Origin: UBA6183 sp943372215
GTDB lineage: Bacteria > Bacteroidota > Bacteroidia > UKL13-3
NCBI GenBank assembly: GCA_943372215.1
Contig: CALRXU020000009.1
Coordinates: 62,001 to 126,000, forward strand
DNA: 64,000 nt
Direction of reading: 5' to 3'
Shown one piece after another: positions 33,847 to 41,451 of this stretch; position 1 is the first letter of the stretch, and every line of letters starts with the position of its first letter. The notes beneath the pieces were generated by a model. It did not search any database and was not told the DNA's origin. It worked only from the letters and a program-made list of their open reading frames with translations. The position numbers were made by a program, and so were the translations under genes.

Positions 33847-36024
33847 TTAAATGATATTTATTACATCTTCAGGTGAAAAATGATCTTTGATAACCTCTCT
33901 TATTTTTTCATCCACCGGGCTAATAACAAGTGCCTGTAACGCATGGTGCATCACGTCAGCAATACTTAGGTTTGTTTGTCCTGCTATTTTTGCTGCAAGC
34001 TTTTTAAAATCAGCCGTGCAACGGAATTTTAATAAATCGTCCCTGTTAACTTTGGGTTTAGGTTCGGGTTTTGTGGCCACAATATTTTTTACCTGCGGGT
34101 GATTATTATCAAGTGTACCAAAAGCTTTTGGCTCAGGCTTACCAGCGATTTGGTTATTTACTACATCTATGGCTTTTTGATATACTTTTGCAGCCGCTGG
34201 TGGTGCTTTCTTTTTCTCTGATTCAAACTCTCTTAAAATGTAATATAAAGCGGCTGTTCCGGCATCCTCTTTGGTTTTATATTGGTGAAATTCATGGTAT
34301 GAAATTCCCGAACTTGAACCACCAGCTCCAGAATGAGTGTATTTATTACCAACACGATGGCCAAAAGCCCATCCTAAAGAAGCTTTGGCAATATTAGCAG
34401 TGGCGTGAACCTTTCTTGAATCAATGCTTATTTCAGTTACATTAATTTCTCCATAAACACACACATTATGCTTGTTATAGCCAAATTGTTTGTCTATAAG
34501 ATAATAAGGCAAATCCCTTGCCCCAATAGGTTTTGTAAACTCTCTATCTTCCAAGTATTCTTTAAACTCCTGTGTTACTTCATTTACAGTAAATCCCCTT
34601 TCTAGCAGCCATAAATGAATTTCAAACCAATTATCCGGCCTAAGTCCTTTTGGTTCTTGATCAAAATAAAATGTTTCTTCTAGCAAATTATCCGGGTTAT
34701 CGTCTAGCCACTCAATATTTATTCCCGCGCCTAATTCTAGTAATATGTGAGGTCTAGTGTGTGTGTAAAAAATTCCTAAAATTTCAATTTCAGTAGCTGT
34801 TTGTTGGGCCTTCTTTGGTTGTTTATCTTTTGTGGCCACAACCTTGCTTTTTTTGGTATTTTTTATAGTAGCTAGTTGTATTGGTTCAAGCTGGGCCACA
34901 TGTTGTAGTTCAATATCACTAGGTTTTTTACCGTAATTTACCGTAACATAATTTCCTTCGTGATTAGCAGCTCCATGAATAAATCCAACTTTTTTATTAC
35001 ACCTATTAATAACCTGATCACCAATTTGAAACTTTTGATTATGGGCTTTGTCTGATTCTTCCCAGCTTGCAAATGGATGGCAACTGCAACCATTAAAGCC
35101 AGTTATGGGTGGGGTTGGTTTAGTTGATTTTGGGGCGGCTTTTTTGGCTGGTTGTTCAGCTTCAACATCAAGCCACTTTATAAGGCGTGATTTATGGTAG
35201 CCAAGAGGTAATATATCACCAATGCGCTCTTTTAACGTGGTAATATATTCATCTTTAGTCTCTCCAATTATTATGGCATTTTGTATCTGATTTTTACCAT
35301 TACCATCAATCCCATTAAATTGGGCCTCCCTGTTTATTTTATATGGTTTATAATTGTAGTAAAACGGTTTTGTGGCCACACTTTCCTTTTGTTCGGGTTG
35401 GTCAGCTGCTTGGTGGTAACAATTTTCACAAATTAAATTAAATGTTGCTGGGTTGGTGTTGGTATTTTTTTGCAGCCACATATTACCACACTCTTTACCT
35501 GGTACCAGCATATGTTTATCTCCACAAATATTGCATTTAGGAATAATGGTAGATTCAAATATATCATCCTTATCGGATGCGATGCACTTGTATTGGTATT
35601 CGTGCATGTCTCCTTGTTTTCCATTTTCTAAAAAACCTTTCAAAGATTCCAGTTCATTATTTGTAAGTGATTCGTGTTCTATATGAAGTATTATTTGTCC
35701 TTTGGTGAGCTCTGTGAAAAAAAAATCTCTAGGAGTATTAATAACCATTGGAAGCTCGCTTACCAAGCCTATAAATTGCTTGCCATATTCTCCAACGTTC
35801 TTTTTGTTGTAGAAAGTTTCGCGGCAATTACTTTCCTTATTAAAATGAACCTTTTTTTGCGTTTCTGCATCTAAAAAACCTTCATAATGGTTAGGGTTTT
35901 TCAGGCTTGTTTTTATTTTCGAACCGCAAATATCACAAGTAGGAAAAATTACGGTACCGTAATTCCTTAAGTTGTTGGGTAACTTATTTGAGGGTTCTTT
36001 TTTTGGTGTTGATTTTTTGGCCAT
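33847..36024 (-). CDS. Large zinc-ribbon protein with ribbon-helix-helix-like end
   Basis: 725 residues. Three or more zinc-binding pairs occur in the first 210 residues (CDICGSKIKT near 33, CNICGDKHM near 165, CENCYHQAA near 205). A KOW/SH3-like turn region (FQIGDQVINRCNKKVGFIHG) lies around residue 340. A mid-C-terminal domain with GWAFGHRVGNKYTHSGAG and YHEFHQYKTKEDAG resembles modules in Bacteroidota mobile-element proteins. The last 60 residues (KFRCTADFKKLAAKIAG, TNLSIADVMHHALQAL) look like a ribbon-helix-helix. Lys/Pro/Ala linkers separate the parts. It carries three TGTGGCCACAA sites. The architecture is that of a multi-domain early or injected protein. No catalytic motif was found. 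Confidence 0.5.
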   Translation of the reverse strand: MAKKSTPKKEPSNKLPNNLRNYGTVIFPTCDICGSKIKTSLKNPNHYEGFLDAETQKKVHFNKESNCRETFYNKKNVGEYGKQFIGLVSELPMVINTPRDFFFTELTKGQIILHIEHESLTNNELESLKGFLENGKQGDMHEYQYKCIASDKDDIFESTIIPKCNICGDKHMLVPGKECGNMWLQKNTNTNPATFNLICENCYHQAADQPEQKESVATKPFYYNYKPYKINREAQFNGIDGNGKNQIQNAIIIGETKDEYITTLKERIGDILPLGYHKSRLIKWLDVEAEQPAKKAAPKSTKPTPPITGFNGCSCHPFASWEESDKAHNQKFQIGDQVINRCNKKVGFIHGAANHEGNYVTVNYGKKPSDIELQHVAQLEPIQLATIKNTKKSKVVATKDKQPKKAQQTATEIEILGIFYTHTRPHILLELGAGINIEWLDDNPDNLLEETFYFDQEPKGLRPDNWFEIHLWLLERGFTVNEVTQEFKEYLEDREFTKPIGARDLPYYLIDKQFGYNKHNVCVYGEINVTEISIDSRKVHATANIAKASLGWAFGHRVGNKYTHSGAGGSSSGISYHEFHQYKTKEDAGTAALYYILREFESEKKKAPPAAAKVYQKAIDVVNNQIAGKPEPKAFGTLDNNHPQVKNIVATKPEPKPKVNRDDLLKFRCTADFKKLAAKIAGQTNLSIADVMHHALQALVISPVDEKIREVIKDHFSPEDVINII

Positions 36025-36027
36025 AGG

Positions 36028-36444
36028 TTAGTGTTTTATCATTTTTAATAAGTCGTACCAGGGTTTGCTTAATACCTCACCTGCTCCAAGAATGTATCGG
36101 TAAACTTCTTGTTTGGTTGGATCATCTTGTGCATTGTCGTAGCAGACCAAATCTGTTGCGCCAAGGTTTTTCCATAGCTGAATTTGGATGTTGAGGGCCT
36201 GCACCACGGTTGAAACCTTGTATTGCCTTCTTAAAAGGGCTTCAAAATTTTTGCAACCATCGTAGTAAATAATTTCTGCCTCCAGTTGCCCAGGTAATAA
36301 TTTTTTGTGGCCCTTAAGCACAAACCTTGGTGTGGTCTTAAGTTCGGATGTTGCCGGATCCATCCATTGCACATACACATGCTGCTTTTTGCGTATTTCA
36401 AGCAGCTCAGTAGTGGTTGGGTTGATTTTGAGGTGTTGTGTCAT
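36028..36444 (-). CDS. Hypothetical protein, early operon
   Basis: 138 residues, soluble, mixed fold (KKQHVYVQWMDPATSELKTTPR, KLLPGQLEAEIIYYDGCKNF, YRYILGAGEVLSKPWYDLL). It follows the zinc-ribbon gene's upstream side with a three-base gap and lies 126 bases downstream of the possible initiator. No family recognised. Confidence 0.5.
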   Translation of the reverse strand: MTQHLKINPTTTELLEIRKKQHVYVQWMDPATSELKTTPRFVLKGHKKLLPGQLEAEIIYYDGCKNFEALLRRQYKVSTVVQALNIQIQLWKNLGATDLVCYDNAQDDPTKQEVYRYILGAGEVLSKPWYDLLKMIKH

Positions 36445-36464
36445 TTTTTTAAAAACATTTGCGC

Positions 36465-36495
36465 CTTACTGTAACTGTAAGCTGATAACAGTAAG
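36465..36495. repeat. Inverted repeat CTTACTGT / ACAGTAAG between early genes
   Basis: CTTACTGT at 36465-36472 and ACAGTAAG at 36488-36495 are perfect inverted copies 15 bases apart, with a further AACTGTAAG inside. The 126-bp gap that holds them is one of the few free stretches in the early operon. It is directly downstream of the possible initiator gene. It could be an operator or part of an origin. Confidence 0.4.
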
Positions 36496-36570
36496 TAACA
36501 TTAACAATAACAGATACTATAAGGCACAAGAGTGCATTATGCCTATTAGGATAAATACAATTTTTATGCA

Positions 36571-37653
36571 TCATTGGTGGGAGGCCTCGCTGGTGCTGCA
36601 TTTTGGTACTTTTATTAAGGTTGGTAAAAACCACACGGAAGCTTTGCTTTTTAAATCAAAACCATTGCCATGTATTTGCCTATCGGGTACACGCATTTGT
36701 TTGTTTTTGGTCGTGAGCTTTCTATTTTCAACGAGCGCTATTTCGCGCTGTTTTAGCTGCTTTCTGAGCCTTGTTGTGGTTCGGGATGATAAATAATTGC
36801 GGTGTGCAACTATCTTGCTCCTGGTTCTATATAAACAGGTGTTTAAATTGTACAAGAAGTGCAAACTATATACATGGTCTTCATCTTGCGCTGACCCCGA
36901 AGGGATGGAATTTACAAAGACATGCTGCCTGATGGCTTCTATCTTATTAATTGCATCCCGGTTAATTGTGGTAATGTTATGCTGGCTTGCCAGGTACTCA
37001 CAAACACGGTGATTACGTCTTACAGAGGATATAAGTATATCCGTTAATCGTTCTTGTTTTTCAAATTCCTCAACTGCATCTAGGATGTAGTCAGGGTGTT
37101 GTTTGGTGTTGTCTAAGTCATATTCATATGTAATAAAATCGTTGGTAAATGCCACATCAAACAGGTTGCAAAGGCTTTCCCATCTTCCTAGCCTGATGGT
37201 TTTTGGTGCGTATTTGTGGCCACATATTTTTAAGAGGTCCAAATCTTGCATTTGGTCCAGGTAATGTTCAATGGTCCTAAAATTCTTTTTGGTGTATTGC
37301 TCTAGTGTTGGCTTTTGTGCGCTGTAATTCTCTATGCACCCGCTAGGTGTTAGGGCTTTTAGCGTGATGAACATGCCAACAATTTTTCGCATTGTATTTG
37401 TTCGGTTGCCTTGGTGGGTGTTTGCTTTGGTTAGCCAATCAATCTGTTTTTGTATGGCCGCTTTTTCTGATTTATATTTAAGTGTGGCCAGTTCAGCTTT
37501 TAATTTTTCAACCCTTTTTTTGTTGGATAGTTCGCGTTTTTTAACCGTTTCCGGTTTAATATAATCACCGCAAGCTTTGTACCCGGACACGGCAAATTGT
37601 GCCACCTCTTTGGGTATTAACAGGGTTACTATATTTGCGGGTTGTGGGTTCAT
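36571..37653 (-). CDS. Winged-helix-like DNA-binding protein, possible replication initiator
   Basis: 360 residues. The N-terminus holds a basic coiled coil (KKRELSNKKRVEKLKAELATLKY). A predicted winged helix covers about residues 105-175 (NTMRKIVGMFITLKAL, KKNFRTIEHYLDQMQDLDLL, HKYAPKTIRLGRW), a pattern shared with plasmid and phage initiators that first test an HTH and then a wing. More helices follow (DILISSVRRNHRVCEYLASQ), and the end is basic (TTRLRKQLKQREIALVENRK). No HUH or primase motif is visible. As the largest DNA-binding candidate of the early block it is the best replication initiator on offer. Confidence in that role is low. Confidence 0.45.
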   Translation of the reverse strand: MNPQPANIVTLLIPKEVAQFAVSGYKACGDYIKPETVKKRELSNKKRVEKLKAELATLKYKSEKAAIQKQIDWLTKANTHQGNRTNTMRKIVGMFITLKALTPSGCIENYSAQKPTLEQYTKKNFRTIEHYLDQMQDLDLLKICGHKYAPKTIRLGRWESLCNLFDVAFTNDFITYEYDLDNTKQHPDYILDAVEEFEKQERLTDILISSVRRNHRVCEYLASQHNITTINRDAINKIEAIRQHVFVNSIPSGSAQDEDHVYSLHFLYNLNTCLYRTRSKIVAHRNYLSSRTTTRLRKQLKQREIALVENRKLTTKNKQMRVPDRQIHGNGFDLKSKASVWFLPTLIKVPKCSTSEASHQ

Positions 37654-37655
37654 GG

Positions 37656-38075
37656 CTATTTGGCGTTGATGGATGCCAGCAATATGTTTAGTGGGTAAAT
37701 TTGGTTACGTATCTCCTGGATTGTTTGTGCCAGGTGCAAGGCGGTTACAATGCCTTCAAGGGTTACGGCAAAGGTTTCTATATCGCTACACTCTGCGATT
37801 TGGGCTTTGTACAGCTCCAAATAATTAAGTACTATGCCACACGCTTTGGGGGTAATGCCTACATGGGTGTTGTGTAAATTGGTTTGTTTTAAAGTTTGTG
37901 CTGAAGCTTCAATTTTTGTGGCCACATATTGGGCATATTTTTTCACCACAAAAGCCAGGGCTTCGTTTTCGCTGGCAAATTCAGCATAAGGAAACTTCAC
38001 CTTATAATCAGTATCATGGTTACGAATTTGGGCAGAAAAAAGGCCGCCCACTGGCTCAATAATATGTGTTAGCAT
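37656..38075 (-). CDS. Hypothetical protein, early operon
   Basis: 139 residues. An N-terminal beta part (THIIEPVGGLFSAQIRNHDT, YKVKFPYAEFASENEALAFV) is followed by helices (IETFAVTLEGIVTALHLAQT). It lies three bases upstream of the winged-helix gene and overlaps its own upstream neighbour by seven bases. It contains a TGTGGCCACAA site in YVATK. Function unknown. Confidence 0.5.
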   Translation of the reverse strand: MLTHIIEPVGGLFSAQIRNHDTDYKVKFPYAEFASENEALAFVVKKYAQYVATKIEASAQTLKQTNLHNTHVGITPKACGIVLNYLELYKAQIAECSDIETFAVTLEGIVTALHLAQTIQEIRNQIYPLNILLASINAK

Positions 38076-38275
38076 TGGCTGAATAAGTTAAGGGTGGTTA
38101 CTTGTTTACTGGCCATGGTGGCATACCATGCTTTTGTTTTTTTTAGTGTTTTTATTTGGGCCGTGTATATTTTTTGATCAGCCCTATCTTTGGTTTTTAT
38201 ACAAAGCTGGCTCACGTGGTTTATCTTGTCTTTTGCGGCTTCTAGGCCCTGCCTGTACACATCTAATTTATCCAT
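38069..38275 (-). CDS. Small basic helical protein
   Basis: 68 residues, lysine-rich and helical (YRQGLEAAKDKINHVSQLC, AQIKTLKKTKAWYATMASK). It overlaps the next gene by seven bases and begins next to the upstream stop, so it is translationally coupled. Function unknown. Confidence 0.5.
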   Translation of the reverse strand: MDKLDVYRQGLEAAKDKINHVSQLCIKTKDRADQKIYTAQIKTLKKTKAWYATMASKQVTTLNLFSQC

Positions 38276-38584
38276 TTAATTTTTAATTAAAGGGGCTGAT
38301 AATAATTTTTGCATCAAGGCCATTGCCTCCTTTGTTTCGTCCATGCTCAGGTATGCAAAGCCTGCGTGGGGCATGGTGTGTATGGCATCCACACACACCA
38401 CAATAAACGCCCTGGCATCAACAAAAACCTTTTTACAGCATATTATATCTGATTCCTCCATTTGTGCGGAATAGTGCTTTATTTCGTCCATGTTTTTTTT
38501 GTAATCCAACTGTGAGTTGGTGTCCAAAAAAACGTATGGGTTGTGGCCATTCCTGGGGATGATATAAATGCTGTAATGGTTCAT
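38276..38584 (-). CDS. Hypothetical protein, early operon
   Basis: 102 residues with a mixed alpha/beta pattern (HYSIYIIPRNGHNPYVFLDT; VFVDARAFIVVCVDAIHTM). It abuts the 68-residue gene. No motif recognised. Confidence 0.45.
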   Translation of the reverse strand: MNHYSIYIIPRNGHNPYVFLDTNSQLDYKKNMDEIKHYSAQMEESDIICCKKVFVDARAFIVVCVDAIHTMPHAGFAYLSMDETKEAMALMQKLLSAPLIKN

Positions 38585-38591
38585 GTTTTTT

Positions 38592-39044
38592 TTAGTTTAC
38601 GGTGTACTTATTGCCCAACTCGATCACCTTGCCATCATCTTCCAAGATTTGCATAAACTTTTCCTTGGTGAGTGTTTCTTCAACTGGTAAATCTTTTTTG
38701 TGGGCCTCATTAACATAATGGCCATACAACAAATCAGCCGTTCCGGTATATTCGGTGGCCAAATCTTCTGCTGTTAATGGTGGGGCCAATTCTTCGGTTG
38801 TTTCCAGTGTCTCAATAGGCAAGGGCAACACAAACTCAACCTCTCTAGGAATTACAGCCACGCACTCAAACTCTGCACCTTCGTACTGTTTCTTAAAGTG
38901 CTGTAAAACATAAGCCTCTGTTTGATCGCCAAGCGATTCAATTAAGGCAACTAGCTGAGGTGTAAACCCCCATCCGTTTGGGTACTGTTTGTTTGGGTCT
39001 CTAGCCACTAGTTGCGGCTCATAAACTACTTTTGTGTTTTGCAT
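38592..39044 (-). CDS. Acidic hypothetical protein, early operon
   Basis: 150 residues, strongly acidic (LPIETLETTEELAPPLTAEDLATEY). An N-terminal part reads like a small folded domain (WGFTPQLVALIESLGDQTEA) and the end is helical (TLTKEKFMQILEDDGKVIEL). Acidic small early proteins can be DNA mimics or inhibitors, but there is no direct support for that here. A 160-base gap precedes it. Confidence 0.45.
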   Translation of the reverse strand: MQNTKVVYEPQLVARDPNKQYPNGWGFTPQLVALIESLGDQTEAYVLQHFKKQYEGAEFECVAVIPREVEFVLPLPIETLETTEELAPPLTAEDLATEYTGTADLLYGHYVNEAHKKDLPVEETLTKEKFMQILEDDGKVIELGNKYTVN

Positions 39045-39082
39045 ATAATTGTTGTTTTGGGTTTGAATTTAAAAAAGCAAAA

Positions 39083-39141
39083 GGGGAGGCGTAAGCGTAA
39101 TCAACTCGCATGAAAAAACCTTGTACAAAAAAAGCCTCCCC
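39083..39141 (-). other. Inverted repeat in a 160-base gap of the early operon
   Basis: GGGGAGGC (39083-39090) pairs with GCCTCCCC (39134-39141) across 43 bases. Read leftward, the 3' arm is followed by TTTTGCTTTTTT. This could be an attenuator, a terminator or a structured leader for the 150-residue gene. The wide loop makes it uncertain. I see no gene in the gap. Confidence 0.35.
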
Positions 39142-39204
39142 CAATGGTAAGAACGCCCGGTTTGGTTTAGGCTTTCCGGTTACCTAAGATTTTATGCCGA
39201 CTGG

Positions 39205-39480
39205 TTATTTTTCAATCGTATAAAGCTGCTGCAAAAATTCGTGTAGCTCTTTTGTTGTTTTGAAAACATACAAGCCTTGCAAATCCTCAGGCACGCTTGT
39301 TTTTGGCTCCGGCTCTTGCAGTTGATAATCTTCTTTTCTCATTTCTAAGGCGGCCTGTTTGGCAGCGTGTGCCACTCCTTGTTCAAACTCTTCACGTTGA
39401 TCAGCAATTGTAAATATCCGATCCACAGTAACAGAAAAACCATTAACCCCCTCGTTAATATTTGTTGTGTATTTTGCCAT
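39205..39480 (-). CDS. Small hypothetical protein
   Basis: 91 residues, soluble. A beta start (YTTNINEGVNGFSVTVDRIF) is followed by helices (REEFEQGVAHAAKQAALEMRK; TTKELHEFLQQLYTIEK). It follows the 67-residue gene by two bases. Function unknown. Confidence 0.45.
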   Translation of the reverse strand: MAKYTTNINEGVNGFSVTVDRIFTIADQREEFEQGVAHAAKQAALEMRKEDYQLQEPEPKTSVPEDLQGLYVFKTTKELHEFLQQLYTIEK

Positions 39481-39482
39481 AA

Positions 39483-39686
39483 CTATTGCTCAATTACTGT
39501 ATTATAAACAGGTGTGGTGTGGCTGATGGTTTCGTCTATTACTTCCAAAACCACCTCATCGCTGACTAAGCGGTTAAGCACTGGCACGGAGGCATTGAGA
39601 GGGTAATGAATACCATCAATAATTAGGGTTACTTGTTTGGTTGCGGGATCTTGCGTGTCCTGCACTGTAAATTGTATTGTGTTCAT
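39483..39686 (-). CDS. Small beta-rich hypothetical protein
   Basis: 67 residues, mostly strands (NTIQFTVQDTQDPATKQVTL; GIHYPLNASVPVLNRLVSDE). It is 12 bases downstream of the zinc-ribbon membrane protein gene. Function unknown. Confidence 0.45.
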   Translation of the reverse strand: MNTIQFTVQDTQDPATKQVTLIIDGIHYPLNASVPVLNRLVSDEVVLEVIDETISHTTPVYNTVIEQ

Positions 39687-39698
39687 ATTTAAAATGTA

Positions 39699-40034
39699 TT
39701 AATAGAAATGATTGCGGATGTATTTTTGGAATGAAAAGGCAATGGGGATAGCCACTAAAGCACCTAAGACAAACTCCAAAATCAACATTAAATATTGACT
39801 TTCTAAAGAAAATAACGCACCTATTAAAGCTGCTATTGGGAAAGAAATCACATAGGTAGAAACCCAATAAACGGCTTCAAAAAGATGTTTGTTTTCCGCT
39901 TGTCTCTTGTAAACTAAAGCGCAAAATGCATACACCTCACAAGAACATTCTCGAATAAATCCACCCTCTTCACCTAAAAAATCTCCACAATTAGAGCAAT
40001 GAACAAGACCTTCACTGGTTGTATAAGTTTCCAT
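39699..40034 (-). CDS. Zinc-ribbon membrane protein
   Basis: 111 residues. The N-terminal zinc ribbon CSNCGDFLG ... CSCEVYAFC (residues about 13-38) precedes two membrane spans (VSTYVISFPIAALIGALF; YLMLILEFVLGALVAIPIAF) and a basic end (FQKYIRNHFY). It may be an exclusion or membrane-remodelling protein; unknown. Confidence 0.5.
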   Translation of the reverse strand: METYTTSEGLVHCSNCGDFLGEEGGFIRECSCEVYAFCALVYKRQAENKHLFEAVYWVSTYVISFPIAALIGALFSLESQYLMLILEFVLGALVAIPIAFSFQKYIRNHFY

Positions 40035-40049
40035 ATTTATCGGGTTAAA

Positions 40050-40184
40050 TCATTTTTGAAGAGCCGCCAAACCGTATTTTTTTAACTTTACCTTACGATT
40101 ATGTAAAATCCAATAAGGCTTGGCAGCATGGCCCTTGGCGTTACGTGCTGTCAAGTCGGTTCTTATTTTAGGTTTCCTTGCCAT
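40050..40184 (-). CDS. Very small basic protein (44 residues)
   Basis: Reading leftward from ATG at 40184 gives MARKPKIRTDLTARNAKGHA and onward to a TGA at 40050-40052, ending YGLAALQK. It is very basic (about a quarter Lys and Arg). It fits exactly between two operon genes, with three bases after the upstream stop and about 15 before the next start. There is no competing frame. A nucleic-acid-binding role is likely from charge alone. Confidence 0.6.
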   Translation of the reverse strand: MARKPKIRTDLTARNAKGHAAKPYWILHNRKVKLKKYGLAALQK

Positions 40185-40187
40185 GTT

Positions 40188-40385
40188 TTAAACAAGTTTT
40201 TGGGCGAATGCCAGGCATTCTGCTTTTATTGTGGAACTAAAAACCTCCTCCACATCTACCCAGCCAACTTTATGAACCAATGTTTTACCATCTTCCCGTT
40301 TTTTCTTATAATCCGTAATGTAAACCACAATATTTTTTTCCGTGCTTAGTGCCTTGTCTTTCCACAAGTAGTATGTTGTTGCCAT
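40188..40385 (-). CDS. Small hypothetical protein
   Basis: 65 residues, alpha/beta (TYYLWKDKALSTEKNIVVYI; KTLVHKVGWVDVEEVFSSTI). It lies 20 bases downstream of the first early gene. Function unknown. Confidence 0.45.
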   Translation of the reverse strand: MATTYYLWKDKALSTEKNIVVYITDYKKKREDGKTLVHKVGWVDVEEVFSSTIKAECLAFAQKLV

Positions 40386-40405
40386 AGTTTTAGTGTGCTA
40401 AGTGT

Positions 40406-40858
40406 TTAAAAAGTTGGTTCACCATGATGCGCCACATCATGGGCGCGGGCTAGCCGCATAAATTGGTTGTAAATGGCCAAAGTGATTTTGTAGGGCCTCA
40501 AAATATCATCCACATAGCCGCATAAATTGGCTTCTGTTTGGCGAATACCTTGGCGCAAGGAGATTAATTTTTCCATGGATTTCCAACCCTTTGGATTTTG
40601 CAAATCCATAAAATCAACCGCTTGGTGAAAGTATGAATTAACACCGCTTTCATGGTAATGAATAATACCATTATGCTCAAGTATCAGGTATACGCCTCTA
40701 AAGTATATTTTGCACTCAGCAAGGTTTGTTAACAGCACCCTATCAGGTACTTTATATGCCTGAGCGTTCACGTCCCAATTTTGGTTGGCGTTGATGTAAG
40801 CCATCGTTTCTTCAACTGGCTCATTCTCTAACTCGGTGGGGATTTTGTAATTTTCCAT
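40406..40858 (-). CDS. Hypothetical protein, first gene of the leftward early operon
   Basis: 150 residues from the ATG at 40858 (MENYKIPTELENEP); an upstream start at 40888 would push into the control region. The middle shows a strand-rich part (RVLLTNLAECKIYFRGVYLI) and the end is helical (YNQFMRLARAHDVAHHG). It is the first gene after the divergent control region and so should be expressed earliest in the leftward programme. Family unknown. Confidence 0.5.
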   Translation of the reverse strand: MENYKIPTELENEPVEETMAYINANQNWDVNAQAYKVPDRVLLTNLAECKIYFRGVYLILEHNGIIHYHESGVNSYFHQAVDFMDLQNPKGWKSMEKLISLRQGIRQTEANLCGYVDDILRPYKITLAIYNQFMRLARAHDVAHHGEPTF

Positions 40859-40906
40859 AGTTTTAAAATTTGCCCCCGGATTACGCACCGGAGGCCCTGC
40901 GTTTTG

Positions 40907-40924
40907 TGTAGGGTTTTACCTACA
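40907..40924. promoter_or_regulatory. Inverted repeat in the divergent control region (possible operator)
   Basis: TGTAGG and CCTACA are inverted copies around GTTTTA. The right half overlaps TACATTTG (40921-40928), which matches the -7 box of a rightward promoter, though the nearest TTTG is only 14 bases away. The site lies between the first leftward gene and a rightward membrane protein gene, where a lysogeny switch would be expected. Confidence 0.4.
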
Positions 40925-40953
40925 TTTGTTTTACCACTAAAACAAATTATCTT

Positions 40954-41451
40954 ATGACTACTGAACACACCATCTCAAAAGCCATTGAAGAAATGACCAA
41001 ATGGACTAATTTTTACTACGCCTTTTTTTCACCATGCCTTTGCATGGGTGGTTTATTTGTGCTTAACCCAACCTTTTTTATGGAGGCCGATATTTGGAAG
41101 CTTATAGCTGCATCTTATGGCATTTCCTTTCTAATTACTGCTTTTGTTTCGCCCCTTTCTTTTACTATTTATTCAGACTTTAGTATTTGGGTAGGGTTAA
41201 ATAATGACGTTTTTAAAAACCAAGGATTAAACGCAATGGCCATAATTATGATGCTAATAAACTCCTTTGCCATTGCTATTGCGTTGGCATTAAACTGGCT
41301 TGGTTTACCCGATAAAACAGATACCCTCCTAGGTTTTTTGCCCGGTATCGGTAAATATGGTACATGGGCAATTGTAATTTTGGGGGTGGGGGTTTTTTCT
41401 GCCTTAAGTCTGATTCGTATTTACCGGAAAGGAACTTTATTAAAGCGATAG
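40954..41451 (+). CDS. Four-span membrane protein of the lysogeny region
   Basis: 165 residues with about four hydrophobic spans (FYYAFFSPCLCMGGLFVL; LIAASYGISFLITAFV; IIMMLINSFAIAIALAL; WAIVILGVGVFSALSL) and a basic end (RIYRKGTLLKR). It is one of only two rightward genes at this end of the element and sits beside the repressor, the usual place of genes expressed in the lysogen. Superinfection exclusion is a reasonable guess; no family recognised. Confidence 0.5.
   Translation: MTTEHTISKAIEEMTKWTNFYYAFFSPCLCMGGLFVLNPTFFMEADIWKLIAASYGISFLITAFVSPLSFTIYSDFSIWVGLNNDVFKNQGLNAMAIIMMLINSFAIAIALALNWLGLPDKTDTLLGFLPGIGKYGTWAIVILGVGVFSALSLIRIYRKGTLLKR

Noticed and set aside
39045..39110. Short leftward frame starting MRVDYAYASPF
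   Set aside because: Only about 30 codons, it runs out of frame into the next gene, and it lies on the inverted repeat.
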